A stretch of 64,000 nucleotides of DNA. Origin: Myotis daubentonii (taxonomy: Eukaryota > Chordata > Mammalia > Chiroptera > Vespertilionidae). Location: NCBI RefSeq assembly GCF_963259705.1, contig NC_081841.1, positions 119,607,033-119,671,032 on the forward strand, written 5' to 3'. The position numbers and the translations under genes were made by a program. The notes under the pieces were generated by a model. That model ran no database searches and was not told where the DNA came from. It worked only from the letters and a program-made list of their open reading frames with translations. The stretch's first letter is position 1. Every line of letters starts with the position of its first letter. This document shows, one piece after another, positions 21,832-33,730 of the stretch.

Positions 21832-22884
21832 GATTGCAACTTTAATTGCCCCCAGGCAACCATCCTCAGGTGTGGTGAGAGTTTTTTCAACAAGGTGGGG
21901 CAGTTGCTTCTGCCTGGAGGGTAATTGTTACTTATAATGTCTTAAATGGCCTCGAGGAAAGGTGTTTTCCAATAGGGTGTGTCAACTATCTTCCCACCCA
22001 TCCTTCCCCAGCAAGGCAGATGTCTATGTGGGAAAGATGTCCTCTGTTGTGTGAGGGAATGACTCAGCCAAAGAAACTTGGGGTGTCTGCCTTCTGAGCT
22101 CTATCCACCAAGTTCCTGGTTCTGGGTTCTGCTCTCACAGCTCCAGTCCACTTTACCCTCCCTCTGCCAGAGCACAAGGTTGGTGGCTCCACAGGGAATT
22201 TTTGTGTGTTGGCCATTTAAGAGTGTGCCCAAATTTCACTCCCTGGCAGACAGCACCCCACTGGTTTTCACAGCTAGATGTTATGTGGGTATCCTCCTCA
22301 ATTTTGGTGCTCTCTGCTGGAGAGCCCAGATTAGGGGTTAGATCCCAGAGTTCTCAGTGCTTCCCCCCTACCCCCACAGCTGAGATATCTCTCTGGGACT
22401 TCAGTTGCTGTCTATGGGTGCCCAGCCTGCCCTTTCATGCCTCTGCCCCTCCTACCAGTCTCTATGTGGTCTCCACCTTCATTTCTTGGGTATCTGGGTT
22501 CCCTCCTGTGAGTTTTCTGTTGATTATTTAGGAAGCCTTTCCATATGTCAGTTGTAATTCCAGCTTGTTCCTGGGAGCATGTCTATGCAGCATCCTCCTA
22601 CTCTGCTGCGATTTTTAATCCTGTGTATGCACTTTGGACAATTGTCTATTTAAGTCCTTTGCACATTTTTTAATTAAATTGTTTGTCTTCCTTTTGTTAA
22701 GTTCTGGGAGTTCCTTATATACTTTGGATATTAACCCCTTATCAGATTTATCATTGCAAAATATATTCTCCCATTCAGCGGGCCCTCTTTTCATTTTATT
22801 GATGGATTATTTGCTCTGCAGAAGCTTTTTATTTTGATGTAGACCCATTTGTCTATTTTCTCCTTAGTTTCCATCATCCTAGGG

Positions 22885-23112
22885 CGAGCCACACGTGGCT
22901 CTTTGGCCCCTTAACTGTGGCTCTTTGGCCCCTTAACTGTGGCTCTTCCACAAAATACCACGTGCAGGCGTGCATGTACAGTGCAATTGAAACTTCATGG
23001 CCCATGCGTAGAAGTTGGTATTTTGTCGAAGAGCTGGTATTTTGTGGAAGAGCCACACTCAAGGGGCCAAAAAGCCACATGTGGCTCGCGAGCCGTGCTT
23101 TGCTGACCGCTG
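22885..23112. mobile_element. Non-autonomous hAT element with one shortened terminal repeat
   Basis: A perfect 8-bp duplication TCCTAGGG flanks it (22877-22884, 23113-23120), and the uninterrupted L1 has a single copy. The right end, read inward, is CAGCGGTCAGCAAAGCACGG followed by CTCGCGAGCCACATGTGGCT. The left end begins only at CGAGCCACACGTGGCT, about 24 bases further in. A 22-bp internal duplication occurs at 22897-22918/22919-22940. Confidence 0.88.
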
Positions 23113-24166
23113 TCCTAGGGGATGTATTGGTAAATATATTGCTATGAGAGATGTCTGAGATTTTACTGCCCATGGTTTCTTTTAGGATCCTTATTGTTTC
23201 AAAACTTACATTTAAGTCTATCCATTTTGAGCTTATTCTTGTGTATCATATAAGTTGTTGGTTTAGTTTCCTTTTTTGCATGTATCTGTCCAATTTTCCC
23301 AAGACCATTTATTGAAGATACTGCCTTGAATCCATTGTATGTTCTTGACTCTTTTGTCAAATATTGATTGACCATAATGGCTTGGATAGATTTCTGGGAT
23401 TTCTGTTCTGTTCCATTGACCACTATGCCTATTCTTGTGCCAGTACCAGGCTGTTTTGATTACAGTGGCTTTGTAGTATAATTTGATATCCAGTATTGTG
23501 CTACTCCAACTTTGTTCTTCTTTCTCAAGAATGAATGTGGTTATTCGGGGCCTTTTTTGGTTCCATATAAATTTTTGGAATATTTGTTCTAGATCTGTGA
23601 AATATGCTGTTGGTATTTTAATAGGGATTGCATTGAATCTGTGGATTTCTTTGTTTAGTATGGACATTTTAATTATGTTAATTCTACCAACCCATGAACA
23701 CAGTATATTCTTCCATTTGTTTATATCTTTATTTATTTTTGCAACATCCTATAGTTTTTCGAGTTAAGTCTTTTACCTCCTTGGTTAAGTTTATTCCTAG
23801 TATCTTGATTGTTTTGTTGCAATGGTAAATGAGAATGTTTGTTTAGTTCCTCTTTCTGAGAATTTATTAGTGGTGTATAAAAATGCCATGGATTTCTGGG
23901 TATTGATTTGTATCCTTCTGTAATGCTGAATTCATTTATTAAAGTTAATCATTTTTTGAGCCCTTGGAGTCTTTAGGGTTTCTTATGCATAATATCATGT
24001 CATCTGCAAATAATAAGAGTTTTACTTCCTCCTTTTCAATTTGGATGCCTTTTGTTTTTTCTTCTTTTCTGATAATAGTAGCTATGACTTCCAGTACTAT
24101 GTTGTATGAGAGTGGTGAAAGGTACCTACCTGTCTTGTTCCTATTTTTTTTTTTTTATTTAAAATA

Positions 24167-25124
24167 CTAGAGGCCGGGTGTACAAAAATATTTCACTCGG
24201 GGGGGAGGAGGGGGTCCCTCAGCCCAGTCTGTGCCCTCTCGCAGTCTGGGACCCCTCAGGAGATAACGACCTGCTGGCTTAGGCCTGCTCCCGGGTGGCA
24301 GAGGGCAGGCCCAATCCCTAGGTGCAGCCCCTGGTCGGGCTCAGAGCAGGGCCAACTGGGGAGTTGGGCCGCCTTCCCCTGTCATGCACAGAGCAGGGCA
24401 GATTCGAGGTTGCGATGCAACCCTCACTCACACTCAGGGTAGGGCGGATTGGGGGGTTGTGGCCCCGCCCCCTGTCACACTCAAGGCAGGATCGATGGGG
24501 ATGTTGCGGTGCCACCCCCTGTCATGCACAGAGCAGGGCCCATCAGAGGGGTTGGGGCTCCATACCCTGTCATGCACAGAGAAGGACCAATCAGGAGGTT
24601 GGGGAGCTCCCCCCTGTCAGGCACAGAGCAGGGCCCATCAGGGGGGTTGGGGCTCCATACCCTGTCACACTCAAGGCAGGGTCGATGGGGAGGTTGCTGT
24701 GCAACCCCCTGTCATGCACAGAGCAGGGCCCATCAGGGGTGTTGGGGCTCCATACCCTGTCATGCACAGAGCAGGGCCAATCAGAGGGTTGGGGCGCTGC
24801 CCCCTGTCATGCACAGAGCAGGGCCCATCAGGGGGGTTGGGGCTCCATACCCTGTCACGCACAGAGCAGGGTCAATCAGGGGGTTGGGGAGCTCCCCCAT
24901 GTCATGCACAGAGCAGGGACTATCAGGGGGTTGAGGAGCTCCCCCCTGTCACTCACAGAGTAGGGCCGATAGAGGAGTTGGGGCACCGCCCCCTGTCACA
25001 CTCAGGGCAGGGCGATCAGGGGGTATGGGTGCTGCCCCCTGTCATGCTGATCCCGGTGCTGGGAGGCCTCGCGGCTCCGCTGATCCTGGTGCTGGGAGGC
25101 ATATTACCCTTTTACTATATAGGA
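24167..25124 (-). mobile_element. HeliBat-type Helitron A of a composite pair, minisatellite cargo
   Basis: It runs from CTAGAGGCCGGG (3' end) to CCCTTTTACTATATAGGA (5' end). Most of the body is a minisatellite. The left terminal region (CTCTCGCAGTCTGGGACCCCTC…GGCTTAGGCCTGCTCCC) is shared with units at 2530 and 58004. Confidence 0.9.
24340..25040. repeat. Minisatellite in Helitron cargo, unit about 47-50 bp
   Basis: About fourteen units of the form GGGTTGGGGCTCCATACCCTG / TCATGCACAGAGCAGGGCC. Two unit types alternate (…CTCCATACC… and …GCGCTGCCCCC…), so higher-order duplication occurred. All six-frame proteins of 160-247 codons here are products of this repeat. Confidence 0.92.
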
Positions 25125-25765
25125 TAGAGGCCTGGTGCATGGGTGGGACTGGCTGGATTGCCCTGAAGGGTGTCCTGGATCAGGGTGGGGATCCCCACTG
25201 GGGTGCCTGGCCAGCCTGGGTGAGGGGATGATGACTGTTTGCAGCTGGTCACACAGCCTTCGGGGTGGGGGTCCCCACTGGGGTGCCTGGCCAGTCTGGG
25301 TGAGGGGCTGAGGGCTGTTTTCAGGGCCACTGAAGCTCCCAACTGCTCCTTTTTTCTTTTCTTTTTTTTATTATTCTGGGCCAGCTTTAGCTCTGAGGCT
25401 TGGCTCCAGCTCTGAGGCCTCTGTTGCTGAAAGAAGGTATCTGGTTTGTTTGTGTTCTATAATCGAAACAATGTATAACTCCAGCTCTGAGATCCCGGGC
25501 TCGCTGAAAGCAGGTTTCTGGGGTTTTGTTTAGCTTTTATATTTGTTACAATGTTTCCTGAACTGCAAGCTCAGAGGCCGGCAAGGCAGGCGGGGAACGT
25601 TGGAGTCCTCCTTCACTGAAGCAAGCAAGCCTCATGTTAGTTTCAACCTGCCTGGCTGCCGGCAGCCATCTTGGCGGGCAGTTAATTTGCATATCGCCCT
25701 GATTAGCCAATGGGAAGGGTAGCGGTCGTACGCTAATTACCATGTTTCTCTTTTATTAGATAGGA
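25125..25765 (-). mobile_element. HeliBat-type Helitron B of the composite pair
   Basis: It starts TAGAGGCCTGGTGCATGGG and ends CTTTTATTAGATAGGA, and is followed by TATTTTC. Its body matches 2996-3678 and 58683-59321 (poly(T), CCAGCTCTGAGGC cassette, GGCAAGGCAGGCGGGGAACG). A perfect octamer is at 25685-25692. The pair as a whole sits between A and T of the Ves SINE. Confidence 0.92.
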
Positions 25766-26150
25766 TATTTTCTTTGATTTTTCACAGAGAGGAAGGGAGA
25801 GGGATAGAGAGTTAGAAACAGTGATGAGAGAGAAACATCCATCAGCTGCCTCCTGTACACTCCCCACTGGGTATGTGCCCGCAACCAATGTACATGCCCT
25901 TGGCCGGAATCGAACCCAGTACCCCTGAGTCTGCAGGCTGGCGCTCTATCCACTGAGCCAAACCGGTCAGGGCTTGTTCCTATTTTTAAGAGAAATGGTT
26001 TCAGTTTTTGCTCATTGAATATGATGTTGGCTGTAGGTTGGTCACACATGGTCTTTATTATGTTAAGATATGTTCCCTCTATTCTCACTTTGAGAGTTTT
26101 TATCAAAATTATGTCAAAAACTATTTCCATCTATTTGATAATGTGACTTT

Positions 26151-26377
26151 TTTTTTTAATATTTTCATTTTCCTTTTTTTTTTAATATATTTTATTGATT
26201 TTTTACAGAGAGGAAGGGAAAGAGATAGAGAGTTAGAAACATCGATCAGCTGCCTCCTGCACATCTCCTACTGGGGATGTGCCCGCAACCCAGGTACATG
26301 CCCTTGACCGGAATCGAACCTGGGACCTTTCAGTCCTCAGGCCGACGCTCTATCCACTGAGCCAAACCGGTTTCGGC
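26151..26377 (-). mobile_element. Ves SINE
   Basis: Contains the tRNA-like head read on the minus strand (GGTTTGGCTCAGTGGATAGAG, GGTTCGATTCCGG) and an A-rich tail. The flanking duplication GATAATGTGACTTTT is at 26137-26151 and 26378-26392. A further partial copy of GATAATGTGACT follows at 26393. Confidence 0.93.
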
Positions 26378-26462
26378 GATAATGTGACTTTTGATAATGT
26401 GACTGTGTATTTCAGTTTGTTTATGTGATGTATAACGTTTATTGATTTGCTAATATTGTACC

Positions 26463-26536
26463 AGGAAATAATAAAGATCAGATTGGAAATAGATGATTTA
26501 GAGACTAAAAAATAATACGAAAGATCAATGAACCAG
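26463..26536 (+). repeat. Inverted L1 ORF2 fragment inside a minus-strand L1
   Basis: This 74-bp piece reads as sense L1 ORF2 (GAAATAATAAAGATCAGATTGG…) whereas the surrounding L1 is antisense. It resembles the reverse complement of 27173-27246 of the same L1. It interrupts the expected L1 sequence between ATATTGTACC and ATCCCTGGAATAAATCC. Confidence 0.8.
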
Positions 26537-27795
26537 ACTTTCATCCCTGGAATAAATCCCACTTGGTCATGGTGTATGGTCTTTTTAATATATTTTTGGA
26601 CCCGATTTGCTAATATTTTGTTGAAGATATTAGCATCTATGTTCATCAGGGATATTGGCTGTAATTCTCCTTCTTTGTAGTGTCTTTATCTGGTTTTGCA
26701 ATTAGAATAATGCTGGCCTCATAGAAAGAGCTTGGAAGTGTTTACCCTTTTGGATTTTTTTATTTTTTTGTAGTATTTTGAGGAGGATAGGTGTTCTTTG
26801 AAAGTTTGGTAAAACTCCCCTGTGAAGCTATCCGGATCAGGGCTTTTGTTTGCTGGGGATTTTTTTTTATTATTATTACTGCTTCAATTTCATCAGTTGT
26901 TATTGGTCTATGAAGGTTTTCTGATTCTTCCTGATTGAGTTTTGGAAGATTGTATTTTTTTTGGCATTTATCCATTTCATCCACTTTGGCCAGCTTGTTG
27001 GCATATAGTTGTTCATAGTATTTTCTTTTACAATTCTCTGTATTTTCATTATGTCAGCTGTTATTTTTCCTTTTTCATTTAGGAGTTTGTTTATCTGGGT
27101 CCTCTCTATTTCTTAATGAGTATGGCTAACTGATCATCAATCTTGTTTATCATTTCAAAGAAATTGCTCTTAGTTTCATTGATCTTTTGTATTATTTTTT
27201 AGTCTCTAAGTCATTTATTTCCACTCGGATCTTTTATTATTTCCTTCCTTATACTTACTCTGGGCTTTTCTTAATTGTTCTCTTTCTAATTTTTTAGTTG
27301 TAGGAATAGACTGTTTATTTGAACTTTTTCTTGGTTGTTGAGGTTGGTCTATAGAGCTATGAAGTTTCCTCTCAGGACTGCATTTACTGTATCCCAGACA
27401 TTTGGGTTTGTTGTATGTTCATTTACATTTATTTCCACGAAGTTTTTGATTTCTTCCTTGACCTTGTTATTAATCCATTTATTGTTTAATCACATACTAA
27501 TTAGCCTTTATGTGTTTGAAATATTTTATTTGTTTTATTGTAGTTGATTTCTGGTTTCATGTTATTGTAACATACATAGATGTTTAGTAAGATTTAAGTC
27601 TTTCTGAATATGTTTAGACTTATATAATGTCCTAACATATGGTCTATCTTTGAGAATGTTTCATGACCAAAGAGAATTTGAGAAGAATGTAAATTTTGCT
27701 GTTTTGCAATGAAATTTTCTGTAAATATCAATTAAATCCATCTGATCTACTGTGGCATTTAAGTCACTGTTCCCTTGTTGATTTTTTGTCTAGTA

Positions 27796-28109
27796 CAGTG
27801 GTTCTCAACCTTCCTAATTTCACGACCCTTTAATACAGTTCATCATGTTGTGGTGACCCCCAACCATAAAATTATTTTTGTTGCTACTTCATAACTGTAA
27901 TTTTTCTACTGTTATGAATCGTAATGTAAATATCTGATATGCAGGATGTATTTTCACTATGTTCACAAATTGAACATAATTAAAACATAGTGATTAATCA
28001 CAAAAACAATATGTAATTATATATGTGTTTTCCGATGGTCTTAGTCGACCCCTGTGAAAGGGTTGTTCAACCCCCAAAGGGATCGCGACCCACAGGTTGA
28101 GAACCGCTG
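27796..28109. mobile_element. Non-autonomous hAT element (314 bp)
   Basis: Terminal inverted repeats CAGTGGTTCTCAACC / GGTTGAGAACCGCTG and an 8-bp duplication GTCTAGTA / GTCTAGAA (27788-27795, 28110-28117). The interior is AT-rich without coding capacity. It is inserted in L1 ORF2. Confidence 0.93.
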
Positions 28110-31100
28110 GTCTAGAAAATCCATCCAGTGTTGTCAGTGGTTTGTTGAAGTCCATTATTATGACTTTATTGCTGCAATCTTCCCCTTAATGTGCACCAAG
28201 AGTCTTTTTTATGTATATTTAGATGCTCTAAAACTGGGTTATTATATGCTTACAAGGGTTACATTTTCTTGTTGGATCATTCCCTTTAGTATTATGTATT
28301 GATATTCTGTGTGTCTTTTATGGCCTTTTTTGAAGAGTATTTTTTCAGATATGAGTATTGCTCCTCCAGCTTTTTGTTTGTTTGTTTGTTTCTTTTGCAT
28401 GAAAAATTTTTTCCGTACCTTCACTTTCAATATGTGTGAATGTTTTGTTCTGAGATGGTTCTCTTCTGGGAAGCATATATATGGATCATATTTTCTTATC
28501 TATTCAGCTACCCTACCTATTTTGATTGGAGCATTTAATCTACTTACACTTAAGGTTATTAGTTAGAGGTACTTATATATTGCAATTTTTTCTTTATACC
28601 TATATTGTTCTCTCACTCAATTTCTTCTTTACTTTATACCAGTCCCCTTGTAATTTCTTGCAATGCTGGTTTGATATAATGAACTCCTCTAAGCCTTTCT
28701 TGTCGGAGAAGCTCTTTATTTCCCCTTCAAATTTTAAATGATAGCCTTGCTGTATAAAGTAGTCTTGGATTCACATCCTGGTTTTTCATGATTTTCAATG
28801 CTTCATTCCAGTCCCTTGGCCTGTAATGTTTCTGTTGTGGAATAAGCTGACAATCTTATGAGAAATGCTTTGTAGGTAACAGTCTGTCTACCTCTCTCTT
28901 CTTTAAGATTCTTTGTCTTTAATGTTTTTCATTTTAATTATGATATGTCTTGCTGTGGGGTCTCTGTGATTGCAACTCTCTGTGTTTCCTGAACTTGTAT
29001 GACTTTTCCTTCACCAGGTTTGGATGTTTTCTGTCATTATTTCTTTAAACAAGTTTTCTATTCCTTGCTATCTTTCTTCTCCTTCTGGTATCCCTATATT
29101 GTGGATGTTGTTACATTTCATGTTGTCCCAAAGTTCCCTTAAACTATCCTCTTGCTTTTTAATTATTTTTCTTTCTGCTGCTCTAATTGGGTGTTTCTTT
29201 TCTATCTTGTCTTTCAAATCAGTGATTTTATCCTGTTCTTCATTCAATCTACTGTTCATTCCTTGATATCAGAGATAGTATTCTTCATTTTCAACTGGTT
29301 CTTGTTCATAGTTTCTATTTTCCTTTTCATGCTCTTATATTTCCCACTACGTTCCTTGTAAATTTCACTGATATCCTGGAGCATCCTATAACCATTACAT
29401 ATATATATATGATAAATTGCTTGCCTTCATTTCATTTAACTCTTGGAGCTTCCTCGTTTTTTAATTTGGGGATTGTTTCTTTGTCTCCCCATTTTTGTTG
29501 TCCCTTCATGTTTGCTTTGGTGTATTAGATAGAACTGCTATGCATTCCTGTCTTCTTGGAAGGAACTTATAAAGTTGGTGTCCCGTGGACCCAAGGTGGA
29601 GTCTCTTAGATTTCTTGAGCAGGATGCTCTAGGAATGTCTCTTGTATGGGTTAATTGGGCTCTTCTACTGTAGTTGGGCCTTGATAGCTGTTGTTCCATT
29701 TGTCTCCTTTAACTTACTGACTGTGAGGCTCAATTCCAACCATGTCATATGAACTGTTGTGCAGGTGCTGACAGGACAAAAGTAAATAAGAGACCAAACA
29801 GAAACATACAAAAGAACCATAGAGCAATAACAAAGCAAAGCACAAAAGAGAATTAGGAAAGAGAAAAGAGAATAAGAATAATAAAAAAAGGAAAAGAATA
29901 GAAGGGAAAATATGATATAAAAGGGAGGAGAAAAGAATATGAAAGGAATGAAGGGAGAGAATAAAATAATAATAATAAAGAATAGGAAATGGAAGGTGGT
30001 ATAAAAGAAAAGAGGAAGGAAAGAATTATGAATAGATGAAAAGAGAAGAAAGACAAAAAATAAAAGAAGGAAAAAACAAGAGAGAGGAGAAGGAAAAAAT
30101 AGAGTTAGAAAAGGAAAGAGAAAAATATGAGATATGAAAGAAAAAAGGGAGAAAAATATAATAACAAAACTCCCTTTGGATCCTGCTTTTAGATTAATTG
30201 AGGCTGACTTTTTTTAGAAGCTGGCTTTTATATGCCATTTCTGGGCCTCTTGGGAGGTAGTTTAGTGCTAGCCACTCTCAGAAGGTGTCCACATTTGGCT
30301 CTAGCAACTGGTTTGAAGCTTCAAGCAATCTATAATTTGTGGCTGCCTCCACAGACTTGGCTGCATGGGAGGGTCCAAAGTACACTGTTGGACTAGCTTA
30401 TTAAGCAGCATAGGCCCCATGGGTGGGTCAGCAAATGTCTCAGGCACCTCAGGGTCCTGCTCCACCTGCCTCCTCCTGCCGGCCAGCTGCCTGATTTAGT
30501 CACTGAAAAGGCTGTTTCTGAAATTGCTTTTGTCCAAATCAGGAGGATGAGACCTCTGGGTATCCAGTGAGGAGGAAGTGCTATTCAGATGTCAGGGAAG
30601 ATTGTGGGTGTTGGGTGTGTTCCCCCATTTCAGAGCATGCCTCTAAGTCTGTCCCAGAATATTTTTCTGACCTCTGCAGGGAGGAGCTCCTGTATACAGT
30701 CAGGTGGGGTCTGCTGGAGGCTTGGAGATTCTATTAGCTCTCTCATGAAGGGGAAACACCATTGAAAGTGGGAAGATTGCCCCACCTCAAATCAAGTCAC
30801 TGATGTGGCCCTGAGACTATACAGACCCACTGACTTGGCTCTGCTGATTCCTCCTCAGCAGAGATTAAGATGCAGAGTAGGGTGAGTAGGATTCCTGGGG
30901 GGTAGTAAAGGTATATACCTGAGGTTGGGACTTTTTCTTTTCCCCAGGCTGTTGCTGCTATGGGCAGGGAGATAACTGAGCTCAGGTCTCTTGTCTGCCA
31001 TTCCTCCTAATGCCTTCCACCCCAGATTCTCTGCAGGCAACTTCAGTCTGCAGTACCCTCCCTCCACCCATGCCTAGGGTGAGTGGCTGTAAACAAAAAT

Positions 31101-31658
31101 CCTATACTCTGGGTTTTTATTTGTTTTTGTTTTTAAATTGATTTATATCTGACAGTCTGCCTTTTTCCATGGCAGATATAAGCCCTGCTGCCTTACACTG
31201 CTGGATATTTTGTGGGTTGCTGTTGTGGGCTCTGGTGATCTGGGCTATGGAGCTCAGCATGGGGTACCCACCTATCTGCTCTCAGGAAACCCCCAACCCC
31301 AGCTGAAATATCCCTTTTCACCCTTGGCCTGCTGTCAGTGGCTGCTGGGCCTACCCCTCTTGCCACCCCATCTTTCTTATCAGTCTCAAGGTGGTTTCTG
31401 CCCTTCCTTGTTAAAAGTTCCCTCTTCAGGTAGTCTTCAGTTGGTAATTGAGAATAAATGTTCCCCAATTTTGTTTTATTTTCTGGGAGGAGGTGCAAGT
31501 AGGATCTTCCTACTCTGCTGGCATGTGGGAAAAAACACACACACCCTCTTCTTGAATTTTAACCTATCTATAATGAAATGGATATAAAAGAAACTTAACC
31601 ACCTAAATATTAAAAGTGGTGATGTTACTCATCTGACTTTTAAATTGACCAAAGATTT

Positions 31659-32967
31659 TTTTGTTTGTTTGTTTGTTTTATTTTATTTTATTTTTTTTAT
31701 TGCTTAAAGTATTACAAAAGGTATTACATATGTGTCCATTTTATCCCCCCGCCCTAGACAGTCCCCTAGCCTCCCCTATTCCCCAGTGTCTTATGTCCAT
31801 TGGTTATGCTTATATGCATGCATACAAGTCCTTTAGTTGATCTCTTATCCCCCTACCTCCTGCCCCCCAACCCTCCCCGGCCTTCCCGCTGCAGTTTGAC
31901 AATCTGTTTGAGGCAGCTCTGCCTCTGTATCTATTATTGTTCAAAAGTTTATAATGGTCTCTATTGTCCATGAATGAGTGAGATCATGTGGTATTTTTCC
32001 TTTATTGACTGGCTTATTTCACTTAGCATAATGCTCTCCAGTTCCATCCATGACGTTGCAAATGGTACGAGTTCCTTCCTTTTTACAGCAGCATAGTATT
32101 CCATCGTGTAGATGTACCACAGTTTTCTAATCCATTCATCTACTGATGGGCACTTAGGCTCTTTCCAAATCTTAGCTATGGTGAATTGTGCTGCTATGAA
32201 CATAGGGGTGCATATATCCTTTCTGATTGGTGTTTCCGGTTTCTTGGGATATATTCCTAGAAGTGGGATCACAGGGTCAAATGGGAGTTCCATTTTCAGT
32301 TTTTTAAGGAAACTCCATACTGTCTTCCATAGTGGCTGCACCAGTCTGCATTCCCACCAGCAGTGCACAAGTGTTCCTTTTTCTCCACATCCTCTCCAGC
32401 ACTTGTCGTTTGTTGATTTGTTGATGATAGCCAGTCTGACAGGTGTGAGATGGTACCTCATTGTTGTTTTGATTTGCATCTCTCGGATGATTAGTGACTT
32501 TGAGCATGTTTTCATATGTCTCTTGGCTTTCTGAATGTCCTCTTTTGAAAGGTGTCTATTTAGGTCCTTTGCCCATTTTTTGATTGGATTGTTTATCTTC
32601 CTTTTGTTAAGTTGTATGAGTTCCCTATAAATTTTGGAGATTAGGCCCTTATCAGGTATGACATTGGCAAATATGTTTTCCCACACAGTGGGTTTTCTCG
32701 TTGTTTTGTTGATGGTTTCTTTTGCTGTGCAGAAGCTTTTTATTTTGATGTAGTCCCATTTGTTCATTTTCTCTTTCGTTTCAAGTGCCCTAGGAGCTGT
32801 ATCAGTGAAGAAATTGCTTCGGCATATGTCTGAGATTTTGTTGCCTTTGGATTCTTCTAGAATTTTTATGGTTTCCTGTCGTACATTTAAGTCCTTTATC
32901 CATTTTGAGTTTATTTTTGTGTATGGTGTAAGTTGGTGGTCTAGTTTCATTTTCTTGCATATATCTG
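31659..32967 (-). mobile_element. Young 5'-truncated L1 with perfect 18-bp target duplication
   Basis: TAAATTGACCAAAGATTT is duplicated exactly at 31641-31658 and 32968-32985. The tail on the left is TTTG/TTTTA-rich. The whole coding part is open, and the copy has few differences from the shared L1 pattern, so it is the most recent L1 insertion in this window by eye. Confidence 0.95.
31961..32950 (-). pseudogene. L1 ORF2 C-terminal fragment, frame intact
   Basis: 329 codons without a stop, corresponding to the region after the reverse transcriptase of L1 ORF2p. It includes the cysteine-rich segment [18 protein letters not shown] (about residues 187-204) and the terminal [25 protein letters not shown] and RT are absent through 5' truncation, so it cannot drive retrotransposition. 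It is not a host gene. Confidence 0.92.
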
Positions 32968-32985
32968 TAAATTGACCAAAGATTT

Positions 32986-33730
32986 AATTGAGTTAACAAA
33001 CATATACTTTTATGGAAGAAAATGAATAAATCAATAATTGAACATTAAAATACATTACATTTGTTGGAAGTTTTCTCACTAGAACGTAGAGAAAAAGCTA
33101 ATGAAAATGTAATAGAATGACTAAAAACTTTCTTTTGATTTCATTTAAAATGAATGACTTTGAGTTTCATTATGGTCCTCTTTGTCTCTTCAAGATTCAG
33201 AATAATTAGGCACAACTTATATAAGTGGCCCCATTAGATTCCTACTCGAGTTTTTTAATGATGGAATTCACCAAAAGCCTCTGGCTTGGAAGTGTTGTCC
33301 TTAACATTTAGTTGTGTTTTATGTCCTTGTGACTATTTGTGCCCTTTGGTAAGCCCTGAATACAACATTGTTATTTGAACATTCTCTCTGTTCAGTGTTT
33401 TAGAGAAGTGCAGAGAGTCACCCAATTGTCAGTTCTTGTCAAAGGTAAGTGGATCCACAGAAGCAGTGGATAGTCCTTTGGATGGGAGGTAGAGTGTCGT
33501 CTCTAAAGGTGGATAATTGTAATTTTCTAAGAGTAGGTGGTGATTAGAAATCTGGGACTAGCTTCTCAGCCAAGTTAATAAGCAAATTTCTCTTACTTAA
33601 ATGAGGTTATAATGAAAAAGAAAATATGTATTAAAATTGTGTAATTTTACCCATACTTTATTTTGTGAGACATAGATAGACAGATGTAATTTCACATCTA
33701 TGTTTGAGAAATTTGGGGTATTCTTAGATA
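32986..33730. other. No recognisable feature
   Basis: About 0.7 kb of low-repeat AT-rich DNA between an L1 and a Helitron. Nothing identified. Confidence 0.5.

Larger units (their letters stand above)
18312..22616 (-). mobile_element. L1 element, minus strand (EN, ORF1, 5' UTR) hosting a HAL1
   Basis: From the right, the 5' UTR begins near 22616 and continues to 21845, is interrupted by a HAL1-like insertion (19932-21831), and resumes. ORF1 starts at 19778 (…KKRNNSQMKELENSPEEEINEAEINNLSETEF…). ORF2 N-terminal endonuclease pieces run to 18312. Everything 3' of EN is absent. Confidence 0.88.
24149..25972 (-). mobile_element. Ves SINE split by a composite Helitron
   Basis: The tRNA-derived head is at 25770-25972 (box-like GGCTCAGTGGATAGAG and GGTTCGATTCCGG on the minus strand). 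The A-rich tail is at 24149-24166, with the Helitron pair 24167-25765 in between. The target duplication CTTGTTCCTATTTTT is at 24134-24148 and 25973-25987, in L1 sequence. Confidence 0.9.
22617..31537 (-). mobile_element. Long L1 element, minus strand, with five or more nested insertions
   Basis: The 5' end is near 31537 (CAGCAGAGTAGGAAGATCC). A 5' UTR of about 2 kb contains a purine-rich tract at 29780-30165. ORF1 remnants lie at about 29480-28560 (e.g. 29259-29068, …LRELWDNMKCNNIHNIGIPEGEE). ORF2 occupies 28550-22617, truncated before the 3' UTR. It is interrupted by two hAT elements, two Ves SINEs and a composite Helitron. Frames are heavily broken. Confidence 0.88.

Noticed and set aside
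24340..25040. Regular repeats that resemble a CRISPR array
   Set aside because: Units are contiguous and degenerate without unique spacers, in a mammalian genome and inside a Helitron.
24322..25127. Open frames of 160-247 codons with repeated Cys-rich units
   Set aside because: They follow a Helitron minisatellite in all three frames, with no start context, no domain and different lengths in the sister copy at 58160.
29780..30165. Purine-rich tract as an independent microsatellite
   Set aside because: The plus-strand L1 has the corresponding pyrimidine-rich tract in its 5' UTR (44700-45300), so it belongs to the L1 5' UTR.
31961..32950. Intact 329-codon gene
   Set aside because: It is the C-terminal part of L1 ORF2 in a 5'-truncated L1 with clear target duplication.
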